64,000 nucleotides of DNA from Coriolopsis trogii (Eukaryota; Basidiomycota; Agaricomycetes; Polyporales; Polyporaceae): assembly GCA_020543525.1 (NCBI GenBank), contig JAHYIO010000036.1, forward strand, positions 2,108,001 to 2,172,000, given 5' to 3'. Shown here in pieces: positions 36,557 to 48,599 of this stretch. The position numbers and the translations under genes are program-made. The notes below the pieces were generated by a model. It was given only the letters and a program-made list of their open reading frames with translations, had not been told where the DNA came from and did not search any database. Positions within the stretch are counted from its first letter, which is position 1. The number at the start of each line of letters is the position of its first letter.

Positions 36557-38031
36557 CGTGGCATACGTCGTGGTGTTCCTCCGAAAGTATCCTATGTTCT
36601 GAGCGATATTCCTGGTCATTTAGGTAATCGGCATGTATGCTTGCTTGAATAAAGTACGCTGAGCCGCCCAGAAGACGGGTAGCCGCTAACACATCACTCC
36701 GTTCAACCTCTCGGGTGCAGCCTCGATCGGTCCTAAGACGCAGGCCAAAGTACAAGCAGTAGGTTCTGATCCTCGACACAGCAGGAGGATTTGGGGCACT
36801 GGCAAGCTTCTCGTCTAGCCTTTAGCTTCATCGACATTCAAGGCCTATGGTATGTAACCAGGAGGGTCAAGGAGATCGACAACGTGTCCTGATCATGAGC
36901 CTTTGCGTTCGGAGCGGGGTGACTTCTTCGCCAGTCCTGCAACGTCAATGAGAGCTCTGACGCCTACCTCCTCAGTTGAGCACAGGGTTCTCTGACCAAT
37001 GGCGCGGGCGGCGAAACGATTCATCGCGGCACATTCATGTTTCAAGCACTGTGGTTGGCCCCGGCCGTGGCCATCCTTGCGATCGAGTACACTCCAGAAT
37101 AGCCCCTACCATACGCACGTGGGAGCTCGGCCACCCTCCTGGTCACATTCTGGCCTGCCGTCGCACATGCGTATATATGGGTAGAAGCGCGACGAGTTAC
37201 GACACATAATTACGGCACTGTTTAACCCCACAGGTGAAAGACCTGCCCCTCGGATGTCGGAGCACGAACATGCGCAAATGGCGTTCTCCGCGCACGCCAT
37301 CCCTGATTGGCTTCGACGAAGCTTCGAACGACCGGTCGCGAGCAGGGGTCGTCGAAAGACGTGCCCGTTGCTCACACAGCACGCTATCGAGTACAAAAGT
37401 AACGAGGAAGCTTGAGAACGTATGCGTGTGTCCAGAAGGAAGATCTGCGACGGGACACCGTACGTACATTTAAAAGTGCTAGGCGTGATGCTTGAGGCAC
37501 GAGTCGGAGGTCAGCCGACAAGCTCCGGAGACCGTCAGGTGCGCATGCTAGTCCAACCCCTGAGGCACAGGAGCAACTGTCGCATCAGTATCCATTCGCT
37601 CACAGAAGGGCATCATGACACCGTAACTAGCAACATTGTCATGATAAATCGGGCAGGATGGGAAAACTGGTAACGCACAGCAGGTAAAAGGTAAATGATT
37701 CAACTTGCAATTGTCAACAGCGCTTTCCCCTAGGCAGACTGTCTACGGACCTATTGTGTGGGGGGTTGGACGGTAATCTCTCAGCTCCTCGAAGGATGAG
37801 AGGGACGTCTATAGTCAGGCTGTACTACTAGTGTAGCCACGCAGGAGATTTTGAGCGTGACTTTACTGCAGACACAGAACAGTATGGCAGGGTCGGCACG
37901 ACCTTGTGAACGTTCGGACACAGGGTGAACATCGGTGCTGGAGTGGATCGTCCCAGCGCATGACACTTCAGAAGCATACATGGCGTAAATGAGTGCAAGA
38001 CTTTGAGCCACTGTCGCTATTGATATCCTCA

Positions 38032-38049
38032 CCCCCCCCCCCCCCCCCC
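38032..38049. repeat. Poly-C tract (18 C)
   Basis: A run of 18 C in non-coding sequence. It is the same kind of tract as the 17 C run in the first gene; both are followed by AAGA. Confidence 0.9.
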
Positions 38050-39066
38050 AAGAATACCGAGGTCAACGCGGTCGCTCAAAATATGCTAGCTGGAACGCGG
38101 TCTGTGAATGGCAATCCCAGTGCGCAGTTTAGACGTTGGCTACTCCCATGCTTCAATTGTCTCCTCAGGTCAGGGGGTCCCCCAAAGGTTAACTGTCGTG
38201 GCCATCTGCAAGAGGAGGAGCGGATGGTAACGTTCACAGAGTGAGTGGACTTTGGTACGGGAATGGCACCACGCGGCAAATAGCCTAAAGTCATCAGTGC
38301 ATCCCATGATGATGCAAGAGCGCATCAACTCTGAAGCAGAGGGCGAAACGGACGCTTATGGGTTCGCCTCACCCCAGCCTTTCATACAGGAACCGGTGAC
38401 GAGGACGGGAAGTCCTCATCACACGGACATCGATCCGAGTCCGTAGCCTGAGGGCCTAGGAATACTCGCCCCGGCGCCGATGAACGTTCGTCTATGTTCG
38501 ACAGAACTTACGCGAAAATTTGCATCCACAACGGCGGCTCGGCCGACCACACAGGCGCATGTTCGGGCGTTTTGTACATAGCGTCTGACCGGTGAGCATC
38601 GTGGAGGCAAGGCGGTTTACATACAAGGAGAGGCGCACCTGTGCTACCCCGCGTTTGCAGGGGTGCTGTGTCTCGGGACCTTGGGGAAAGCGGACGCGGA
38701 ACATGCGTAAAAAGCGCCGTCACGTGTGCGGGGTACGCATGGCCACAAACGGTAGGCGACAGGGGGAATACGTTTTGGCCGGCTTGGGGTGAGTCAGAGG
38801 ACGGAGCGGAGTGCAAGAGCTCTACGGAGGAATTTGCGCAAGGAATACGCAAAAGCTAAAGTATGTTCGTGCGACTGAATTGGAGTGGAAAGCGTGCGAA
38901 GGAGGAAGGAGGAGACCGGAAGGACGGAGACGAGAATGAGGAGACTATTAAGCGCCGGGTATTGAGCCACCGCACGTGTGGATGATCTGAAAGCGTTCTC
39001 GGCGATGTCGCCAACTGCGTCGCGGGTCACGTCCGACCGACCCCCAACCTCGACAATGACTCCGCA

Positions 39067-39072
39067 TATAAG
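39067..39072 (+). promoter_or_regulatory. TATA box of the F-box/LRR gene
   Basis: TATAAG, about 130 bases before the chosen ATG (39198) and 85 before the alternative ATG at 39153. Confidence 0.5.
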
Positions 39073-39197
39073 ACTCCCTCTCGATCGTCCCTTTTCTCCC
39101 TGTTTCTGCCCCCGCCACCCTCGTCTTTCGCCATAGTTTTCTCTTTCCGACGTTGATCTTCGCTCAAAACTATCTGTCTCCGCTGCACACTAACTCA

Positions 39198-41606
39198 ATG
39201 CCTTCGGAATCATCGCTCGTCGACCAGTTCCCCGTGGAATTGCTCTCTGTCATATGCGCACACGTGTACGCGGCTGGCTTGCCTCCTCAGACGTCCTCGC
39301 TCGATCCCCCTCTCTGCTATGACCACCCCGGAGCGCCGACATCCTTGCCCTCTTCCTACCCATGTGCATACTGGCCTGAGGCTTTGGTACGCAGAACCCT
39401 CGCCAGTTTGTGCCTAACCAACAAGTCTTGGTATGAAGCCGCAAAGCCTTTCCTCTGGCGCAAAATCGAGATCCGCCTCCCCCGTAGCTGGCTCGCGATA
39501 GTGGAGGAGGTAGCGGGTGGAGACGACGAGGATGTGGCGGAAGAGCAGGCCGCGCTCATGGTCGGCCAAACGCTCAAGAACGCAGAGTCCGCGGCGCTCG
39601 CTGCCCACAACTTCATGGGCGACTCATGCTCCGAGAGCGACGCGGCGTCGGACCTCCATCACAAACTCCTCCAGAGGCTCGCCGGGCCAGACATCTCCAT
39701 ACCCCCGGAGCTACTCACTCCGCCTGCCAGTCGCGACCCCAGTCCACGCCGTCTCCGGACGAAGAGCAAGTCCCCGGCCCGATGGAAACTCATGCGCTCC
39801 ATCAGTGTTGCCGTACAGGACGTCATGGAACGCGCTCATCCTGGCATATATGGTGAGTCCCTGGCGCACACATCGCACATGCACACTTACTGACTGCGAC
39901 TTGGCATCATGCAGTCCCTCCGCCACATGACCCTCATCCAGGTCGACTTGTCCATCATCTCGATTTTAACCACTTCCGAACCATCGGAATGCGGCGCTCG
40001 GTGGAGGAGGGCGTGAACAATCGGTTTGTAACAGGAGATAGGCTGGTGGCGGTACTCAAGGTCCGTTGTCTGAGAGGAGCGATCTTGCGCGTGTGGTGAC
40101 TGACTCTCTGGACATAGGAACTGCCAAACCTACTCGTATTTGGCGCTACGGAATACATGGACGGCGCGCTCACCTTCCCTGTTCTGAAAGAACTGCTTCT
40201 GCGCGGGTCCGCCTCGCGCGGGCGCGGCCGTCCTTCTCGTGGGCGCGACGTCGTGATACCAGATCCCAACGACCCTGAGCAAGAAGACCTCGAGCGCCGG
40301 CGGGAGTGCAAGGACCTCGAAGCCATCGACTTGACAGGTTGCGTCAGTGGGGTGTTCGTGAGCGCTCTGACGCAATTTGTGAACAACTTCCTCGTCAATC
40401 CCTCCGATGCTGACTCCAGCGACAGCGATGACGAACGTGAGCGACGCCGCCCACGTTCGAGGAATCTTGTCCAGGAGGAGTCTCTTGTCTTCCCAGGGAT
40501 GCGCCGCCTTGGCCTCCGTGGCGTCAAGTCTCTCCAGCCCAGCACCCTCGAGCCCCTTGTTCTCGCCTTCCCTCACCTGACCCACCTCGACCTCTCGTGC
40601 ACACGGATCACGCCCGAGATCCTGGGCGCTCTTGGCGCGTCAACGACCATCCGCCTACAGTCGCTCGCACTCGAACGCTGCAACTGGCTCACCGGCGAGA
40701 GCATCCGCGATTTCCTGGTCGAGGCGCCCGCCGCACGAGAGATCCGGGAATTGTCGCTCTACGGCGACTGGACGTTCCCGTCCCCGCTGTCGGAGGAACA
40801 GCTTCGTGATGTGCTCGAGCGTGCGCCGTGTTTCAAGAGCGGACAGCTCGTCTATCTCGACCTGTCCAGCGCGCCTCTCACCCGGGAACTGCTCGTAGAC
40901 GTGTGTCCGCCCCAGCCCCGTCTGCGCTCACTCGGACTGTCGCACATCAGGGATCTGGAGCTTACCGCGATCGCCAAGTTCCTCACGGACAAGGCGAGCA
41001 ACGTCGAGATCCTCACGCTCGTGCACTCCACGCCCGAACTCGGATACGGAGGACAACACGTTACGGCACGGCAAGCGACGATTGCGCTGCACACTCAGCT
41101 CGTGCGCCCGCTGTGCACGCCTCCGTTCTCGTTCAGCCTCACGTCGAAGCCGAAGACGGAGGAGCCGCCGACCCGCCTGCGCGTCATCGAGCTCGCGCCG
41201 CCGCTTCTGACTGGTCTTGGGGCGGGTGCGGGGACGTGGCGTATCATACGCAGCAAGGGCGGACGGGGATGGTACGTGGACGCGGCGAGTGGATGGGTTG
41301 CTCAGCCTTCTTCGGGAGAGGGAGACGGGAATGCTTCTTCCTCGGGGAGCGTGTTGAGAAGGGACCTCGAGCCTACCCATCCGTGGCGAGTCGAGCTCGA
41401 GGCGCTCGCGGACGCGAACGGGAACGTGAGCAGCGGGGTGGGATGGCATGCACGTAAGATGGAGGTAAGCATTGCTGTCTCATCGATCTCTTTGCAAGTG
41501 GCAAGTTGCTGATCTACCTATTTGCTGCTAGGTCTTGCATGGACATGGGCTCCTTGGTCGGGAGGATGGTCTTTATGGTGCCGTGTCCTTCGCATACCAA
41601 GGTTGA
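39198..41606 (+). CDS. F-box-like / leucine-rich-repeat protein
   Basis: Probable substrate receptor of an SCF ubiquitin ligase or a related F-box-like LRR protein. Exons 39198-39852, 39915-40060, 40118-41464 and 41532-41606 join into 740 residues. The N-terminus VDQFPVELLSVICAHVYAAG is F-box-like, and the box continues with LASLCLTNKSWYEAAKPFLW. Between these is an insert with proline-rich sequence. A disordered segment follows (PPASRDPSPRRLRTKSKS), then leucine-rich stretches: LPNLLVFGATEYMDGA, LEAIDLTGCVSGVF, MRRLGLRGVKSLQPSTLEPL, FPHLTHLDLSCTRITPEIL, LQSLALERCNWLTGESI and LRSLGLSHIRDLELTAI. The C-terminus ends VSFAYQG. An in-frame ATG at 39153 is possible. No specific homologue recognised. 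Confidence 0.88.
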
Positions 41607-44428
41607 CGGGAGTCTCCGCTGCTTTCCGCTCGCCGCCCCCGAAATATGCAACTTCTCTCGGCGGGCTAGGATTTGTCTCGTTCGCTCCGAGAGTACCTCC
41701 ATCTACCCTCGAGCTTCCGCACAGTGAGGCTCATCTACCGTTATCATTTGACTATATCGTCCGATTCTTACATCCTCAAAATCGAACAAGACGCCCCGGT
41801 ACAGGAATCACCTCACTGCAGAGAACTCTCTTTCTTGGTTTATTGGTTGATCGTGAAGGACATCGTGGACACATGTATATCACAATGGTACCTTACCTCA
41901 ATGCTTTCAATATAATAGTTGCACTCATCCCCAGTATGATGATATTTGGCGCATCGCACTACACAGGGCGCAGCGACGATATACCAGCCATACTCGAGGA
42001 GTAGTATAGTACGGTACTGAGTACCCCATGTACATGTGTCTATGACGGGAAACCCTTGTCCTCTTACTCATAGATTGTGGATAGCAAATATGCTGAGTCT
42101 TCATCACAGAAGTTCATCACGCGGTGGCCCTGCGGAGAGGCCTTTTGGGGCTTCTCATGACGGTACCTGCCCTGACACCGGTTGACTATAATATGAGTAA
42201 ATCCCTCGTCATCTTCGCTCTGGCAAGATTACAGCTTATCTGTACTTCACGCTAGGACCAGACCAAGGATGAAAAAACAAGCCTCCGAGAGGATACAGGA
42301 ACAGTCGAGGACGTGTGAGATACTTACTCGAAGACTCCAAGTAGACCGGCAAACGCCGACGCTGCCACACGTTGCTGGAACTGCTTCCGACGCGCTCGCT
42401 ATCTCTCCTTCTTGCTCCTCGAGTCCTTGAACCACCACGTTCCCCTCAAGCCGAAGACTACGGAGGGCAAACAACCTTGATAACGGATCTGTACGGATCT
42501 GTATGCTGTGCTCAGGTTAACGTGTAGTTGAGTCGTGGGTGCGTTCATGTCACCGTGGAGTATCCAGCGTTGAGTATGTAAGTCATGCCTCGGCGGATTG
42601 CCAATTATTGTTCTTGGATAGCAATGGCTAATCTAGGCACGCGTATGTTGCGCACTATACGAACCGAGCGAGCTTCCCTCGATCTGTCAAATTGTGGTCC
42701 AGGAGCGCTCACAGCGAACCTCTCTGTCTGCGGCTCCGCGACATCGCATGTGGTTTAGAGTACATATCTGGATGTGGATGCATGGAGTACGTACGACGCC
42801 AACGCCTCTCCAGATATGTAGGCCACTGCGTTACAGGCTTCGCGGGTAGGTCAGCCTCGCATGTACTACTGATGGCCTCTATCACTCACACTTATCTGGC
42901 AGGCTCGAACTCCATGACGCGTGCGAGAACACGTGTACGACGTGCGCTCTGGAGTGGATCCTCCTGGACCTCCACTCTCTTGGCGGAGTCTCTCGTATGG
43001 GTCGATCCTCGACTCCTCCCTCTGACGATCGCACCCACCCGGTCGCGAAGGTGCGACGTCAGAGCCTGAGGTTCGCAGGGCCCCTTGACACCCCGGCAAC
43101 CCCATTATATTCGAGACAATCCGCGATGAGCACAGCCCTTGGGTGAGACTTGGACGCCGTGACATAAGTCAGGCGCAGGTACCAGTACAAGGAGGCAATG
43201 CGTTCGGACGCCAGCAGGGGCAACCCGCTCTATTGAGACAGCGAACCCCGACGTCTCTCTCCTGTGTTAGGCCGTCTGCGTCGTGTCTCCGCGAGCCTTG
43301 TTCGACGGCCCCGGGGGTCTTTCTACGCACGGAAAACAGGTGTTATGGCGTGTGATAGGTATGGCTGTACTCCCCCGAAATCCGCGCGTAAATAAGTCCC
43401 GGACGAGAGGCAGCGCTAGCACTATGCTGGCATCAGCAGACGCGACTCCGAGTGTCGACAGAAGCGGGCATGCGGCTGTACACGCCGACCCTTTCCGCAG
43501 TCCCGGATGGAATACATACGGGCCCTCGTACCAGACAATCGTGCGGCGCGCGTACTAGCGGCGGCGGGCGCAATACGGCTGACGTGACAGACCGACGCGA
43601 GACCGAGAGACGGCCCGGCGTTCAAGGCTACTGCCTCGTCGGACATCGGCCTGCTACGTGTCGTTCATTGGGTCATGCCTCACGCCTTGACTATTTCGAC
43701 GTCGAGGATGGTGCCGGTGAGCGCTGCCAGCAGACGTCGCAACGCCCATATCCAATGGCACCGAGAGCGACTCTCACGTCGTTCAGAGTCCGAAGGACGT
43801 CCCTGTGCTTTCGATCAGGAGGCGCTGGGATACTAGTCTGTCAAGATATCTATCGTGCCCTGGCAGATACTGCGCGACACGGTGGACTTACACAGCGCGT
43901 AGGCATTATCCGGTGCCCGACGAGCTGAGCGCGATGTACGCGGAAGCGGGTCATACTTGCTAGCGCTCTGCTCGAGCTGGTGATACGTGGAGATGGCGGC
44001 AGTCAAGCTGGGTTACCTGTGGCCAGTATGTCAGGCACGATGAGTTCAGACGCTTGGTGAGAAGGTGTGACTTACCATCCGATACCAGTACCAGGGAGTC
44101 CATGTACGAGACGCGCTAGGGAGAGAACAAGGTTAAGGAGTACCCTAGACTGACTAGCACTCTGAATATTTACATATCATCGATGATGCTTTCGGCAGAC
44201 AGCGGATCGCCCTCGAGTCTTTACCCGGGCTAGCACCAGAATGTGCCGATCCTCTGGTTCTGTCTATCCTTTGCTTGTCTACACGGTCTTGCGAACACTC
44301 TTCCGCAGCCTGAATATATTGTAATCAGAAGTTTGTGAGCGTCCTTGGACGAACCGGGGGGAAGAGGCAGTGTTTTGTTCACACCCTGTTGTATATTCTG
44401 ACCTCAGACCGCTGAATTAGGGCTAGTA
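41607..44428. other. Gene-free left part of transposon-bearing island
   Basis: About 2.8 kb between the F-box gene and the CpG-poor element. The open frames lack family features, and no transposase or reverse-transcriptase motif was recognised. It may hold decayed elements, but I cannot show this. Confidence 0.5.
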
Positions 44429-46003
44429 CAGTGGCGGTCAAAAATAATGCCCGGGGGTCATTGGGCGTCTAAAGTGTCGTACTGGGGCAGCATTCTTGAG
44501 CAATGTCTGGACATCTGTGTACATATCAATACCCTACTATGTGCTCTATCCATATATACAAGAGAGAGTTTGAATGACACAGAATTGGTAGAGATTTTCA
44601 AGTAACAATCTCATGACCCTATTTTGAGAGGTGTTATAAGATGACCCATACAAGGCATCTTTGACCTCTGTAAGGAGTTGAAATTACAATCTAATATTGT
44701 TTGTGTGATGATAGGAATGTATCACCATTTATGTATTGATGGAACCAGAGAGAGTAGTACAAACTGCTAAGGGAGCTTCATAATTAAGACAACAATGCTT
44801 CCATAACATGTTACTTCCTAGACTGCTATATAAATTGAGAAGTCATAATATTATGGTACAGAGTAGTATATCTCCCTGTATGCATTCTGACTACTCACTT
44901 TGCCAGGTTGTTGTCAAACTTGATAATTCAATAATTTGGTTTGAGTATTGAACATGGCCTTGCTATCTGTACTATTATTACTCTCTATAAAGACCCAGTT
45001 GGTTTTGATCCATGAAAGCTGGGTGTTTTGAAGACTCAAGTACAAAGTATATAATCTACTATCCAAACTGTCAGTTCAGTTTTTGCTTCAAGTAGAGTAA
45101 TGTGATTACTATCATGGCATAGGGTTTCAGAGCATAGCAAAGTTTAATATGTTATTGATCCTTGATGCTAGGTATCCATAAGCTGTGAATTATAGAAATA
45201 TTTGCATGACATAGTGTTCTATTGATTAGACACTGGATTGAAGTATCAGGTGTTGTAGGAGAGCCAGGCCACAATTACTATTATAGCATTCTCTGGAGCA
45301 TAGTTGGTATTGCGACATTTTGCTAATTTTGCTAAGTAGAGTTGAATCTTTCACTAGTCTCCTATATACCAATATAGTATCCATACCAACACATAATTTA
45401 ATAATGGCAGAGAATATTTTCACTCTATGATTGGAGATACAGGAAAGCAATATACTTGATTTTGTCACTCAAAATCAGTATTATCCACATTGAAACCCCC
45501 TCAAAACTTTGGAACTGCATGAAAGTGGCCTGGATAATATAGTGTTCTATACAATAGGCCCCATAGTATTTGTATATGCATTGGGACTTGACTATGTGAA
45601 TCCTGTGGTAAGATACAGGTCTGTGTTTTCAGAGGGTAACTGCCTAAAATGGACACAATTATGAATGCAGTTGCCAGTCAATATGGCCACATTGTACATG
45701 ATTTTCGCTACAGATGCATGCATAGTGAGGAGTAGTAAACCTTTGTAGTAAATGCATTCATATGTCTCAATCTGGTAGTAGGAGATCAGTCAAATTATTT
45801 AGACCATGCTCAATTTTACACCCATCCAATGTGCATTATAGCTGCATTGCCAGACTCCTATCAGGTAGGGAATGCCAATGAATACATGCATGAGTAATGT
45901 GCAGCACTAGTAATATGATACAGCACACAGTCTGGCTATACAGGGTATACTTATGGAGAAAATGCGAAAAAATGGGGGTGGGCATTATTTTTGACCGCCA
46001 CTG
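44429..46003. mobile_element. Tc1/mariner-like TIR element, 1575 bases, decayed
   Basis: The ends are inverted copies: the left begins CAGTGGCGGTCAAAAATAAT and the right end reads the same on the minus strand, 24 bases identical (44429-44452 with 45980-46003). Each end is flanked by TA (44427-44428 and 46004-46005), the target duplication of Tc1/mariner elements, and the CAGTG start and the size fit that superfamily. The interior is AT-rich, unlike its surroundings, and has only three CpG dinucleotides between about 44480 and 45970. The longest open frame is 80 codons, so no working transposase is encoded; none of its motifs could be recovered by eye. It is a dead or non-autonomous copy. Confidence 0.88.
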
Positions 46004-47879
46004 TAAGACTTACTCACGATGACAAGACAAATGTGCAAGTGCTCGTCGTCTCTCACTTCGAGCATAACGGTACGAGGGATAATCGGTCCTTTGAACGGGT
46101 CCAGATGGCCACGCCTTCGGTCCGAAGAGACACGAGTCAACGGGAGAAGGACCGGAGGGCTGCGATAGCTACAGTCCTGTCACCTTGGATGCGGAGATCA
46201 TTTCGGTGGCAGAGCTAATTGGTAATTGGAACGCAGTTGGTGTAAATGGAGCTGCAGTAAAGACAATCAGCCATATGCAGAACATAAACCTACCATTCGG
46301 AGTCGGTGAAGTCGAACCGAGCCTCCAGTGATGGTCAAGGGAGTGGTATACGCTATTGGCCAGTAGTGAGTAAGGTGAATGTGGCATTGGGGGGCGGATA
46401 TGAGCGCCAGGCAGAAGGACGCATACGTGTAAAGAGGCTCATTACCGTGGAGGTCCAAGGCACCTCGAGTGTTCAATAGTCGACTGTACGGGCGGGGCTG
46501 TACAGTATCGCGAGGACCGCTGAGGAAGGGATGGTCAATGCATTGTCAATGAAGTACACGGACCCCGAACACACGGGAATGCCGTACACGGACCGTGGTG
46601 CGATCGGGGTGGGGTAGACAATTGGCCCGAATGAAACTGATCTTAGAGTCGGAGCGCGGTGTAAACGTGCTCGTCCTCTGTGAGTCGCCTTGCAATGGTG
46701 ATCCAATGTGGTCAAGACGAGTGTTGGGCCCCGAGAGTGTGAGGCAGCGGCTGCGTTATAGACTCTGGTCATAACGCGATTATTGCCAAATCTTGAGCCT
46801 AGGCCTAGAAGTGTAATGTCATTATATGGTCTGCAAGGTGCGTTGGCATAGCGAGAGCGGTGCGAGGTTGCTCGAGATGACGCGTGCATGTCAGCAGCTC
46901 CGGGCATGCTGCAGCTAAGCTTTACGCACGGAGGCCTGGGACGCTGCAGAATCAGGTCAGCGCGTAGAGAGGGCGTTGCAGGGTACATGCTTCGCAAAGC
47001 CGGGGCGGGGTCCCGACAAAATCATCGGCTTGAATCATATTGAGCGTTTTGTTCCGAGTCTAGTGCAGATGCTGTCTCGTTCGATTCCGGATCCGCAACC
47101 AGGGTGGACTTGCAAGTAGGAGTACTTCACCATGTTCAGAAAGTATCCTCAAACCCTGCGTGACACAAAAGGCTAGATGATCCGGTCGACTGCGCCACGC
47201 CAGCAAAACGTGGCAGTACTGTGTTGTTCTGCGCACTCACGCTAGTAGTGCACATACCCGACCAATCCGATCTGTTCTGCATATAATGAGAGCGCGCGCG
47301 ATGCACCCACGATGCATCGGCCGTGAAGAATTCTGAGTGTTGAGGTGCAGCACTAGCTTCGAAGTTAAAGCGACGGCTGTGCCAGGGGTCGAGAGAACGT
47401 AGAGTAAGAGTGACTCTGGCGGCGAGGCCCTCCGCCTCAGAAATGCTGTGCTGTGCAAGTCAATTGTGGCCTAATCCATGTGCATACATCGGCGAGAAGG
47501 ACAATTGTGTGCATGGGACCTAAATGGAGGGAACATATAATGGAGGTCAATAATCGACGGGTAGGCACATGCATGAGCACGCTCAGTAGGATCTGCGCAA
47601 GCGTAAGGATCAAGGGAAAAGGCAGAGGTCCTTGCGAAAAGAAAAGCCTGCAGAGAAGATAGGGATGTAGTGGGTATTTGCTGATACTTGACTCTGCTAA
47701 ATGGAAGTCGAACAACATTGGCTTCGGGCCCTAGTACAATCGCCATCAGACTCGTAGCATAGCGTGACTCTGCGACATACCGCGAAAATGGTTCTATGGT
47801 ACTTGTCGAAGTCAGGCGCGAGGCACAATTAGCCTACGAACAAGTACAGAGAATGCTGGAGAGTGGACTGCTTAGTATA
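46004..47879. other. Gene-free spacer between two transposable elements
   Basis: About 1.9 kb with no supported gene. One open frame of 174 codons on minus (46473-46997) shows no family features. Normal CpG content returns right after the element end. Confidence 0.5.
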
Positions 47880-48334
47880 CAGTGACGGCCGTTATTGATG
47901 CAACCCCCCCTTTTCGGAAGGTCGTTCCCATCCGCCAAAACCACCGCTATTCCAGCTTCGTCCCGGCGCTAATTGGGCAGGGCTCTGCTTGTTCACATCA
48001 TACAGGCCTTTTTTACTTGCGTTTGTCGGCAGAATCTACTCTCTATACACTAGGCATTACTTTACGAATGATATTGGCCCATTGACAAAATCAATTGAAG
48101 CTGCACTGAGTAATCCTGGACCCTAGTTCTAGCACCTCAAATATTAGCTGGAAAATATCACTGTGTCATTGTAGAGTCATGTATTGTCTATGCTAGGAAT
48201 TCTGAGGGCATTTGACAAAAGGCGGGCTGAATACAAGACGGGCAGCATCAGGATAGCGCTGGAATAGAGGCAATTCTGGCAGATGAGAACGACCTTCCGA
48301 AAAGGGGGGGTTGCATCAATAACGGCCGTCACTG
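47880..48334. mobile_element. MITE with long terminal inverted repeats, 455 bases
   Basis: The left end starts CAGTGACGGCCGTTATTGAT and the right end is its inverted copy. The first 48 bases are identical, and similarity continues to about 77 bases, to a shared CTATTCCAGC, with scattered differences. TA flanks both ends (47878-47879 and 48335-48336). There is no coding capacity. The TA target and CAGTG ends match Tc1/mariner-type elements; the end sequence is related but not identical to the 1575-base element, so it belongs to a different family. It sits 265 bases upstream of the Ca2+/H+ exchanger ATG, near its promoter. Confidence 0.93.
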
Positions 48335-48599
48335 TACTACATAATTGTGCAGGGAAGGCTGTGTGGGAATGTGACATAGCGACAGCGGCTGTCCGGGGTC
48401 CTGACACTCCAACAATACATACCGTGACAGTTGACGAGAGCGAGTAACTCCCACCGCGCCCTGCGCTGCCCCTCCACCTTCTGACGTATAAGACGTGCGT
48501 ACTCTACAGGTCGTCTAATTCCCTTCCGTCCTATCCTCGCACCGTCGTCCTAGGATTCCACTGTCCCTCGCACCGCATTTCAGTGCCCTCGTCGAAGCC
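48335..48599 (+). promoter_or_regulatory. Promoter region of the Ca2+/H+ exchanger gene
   Basis: 265 bases between the MITE and the ATG. TATAAG at 48487-48492, about 108 bases before the ATG, is a likely TATA box, followed by a pyrimidine-rich leader. Confidence 0.5.

Larger units (their letters stand above)
36557..39197. other. Gene-poor stretch of 2.6 kb
   Basis: No supported gene between ERG28 and the F-box gene. Open frames are short and without family features. It contains a run of 18 C (38032-38049) and, at the right end, the F-box gene promoter with a TATA box. I saw no inverted-repeat or transposon ends. Confidence 0.5.

Noticed and set aside
42692..43928. Several 70-160 codon open frames left of the transposon as a possible gene
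   Set aside because: They are in different frames and share no conserved splice joins or domains.
45226..45468. 80-codon open frame inside the CpG-poor element, as a possible transposase remnant
   Set aside because: I could not recognise a DDE or helix-turn-helix motif in it or in the neighbouring frames.
46473..46997. 174-codon open frame on minus between the two transposons
   Set aside because: No domain, signal or transposase feature; GC-rich fungal DNA gives such frames by chance.
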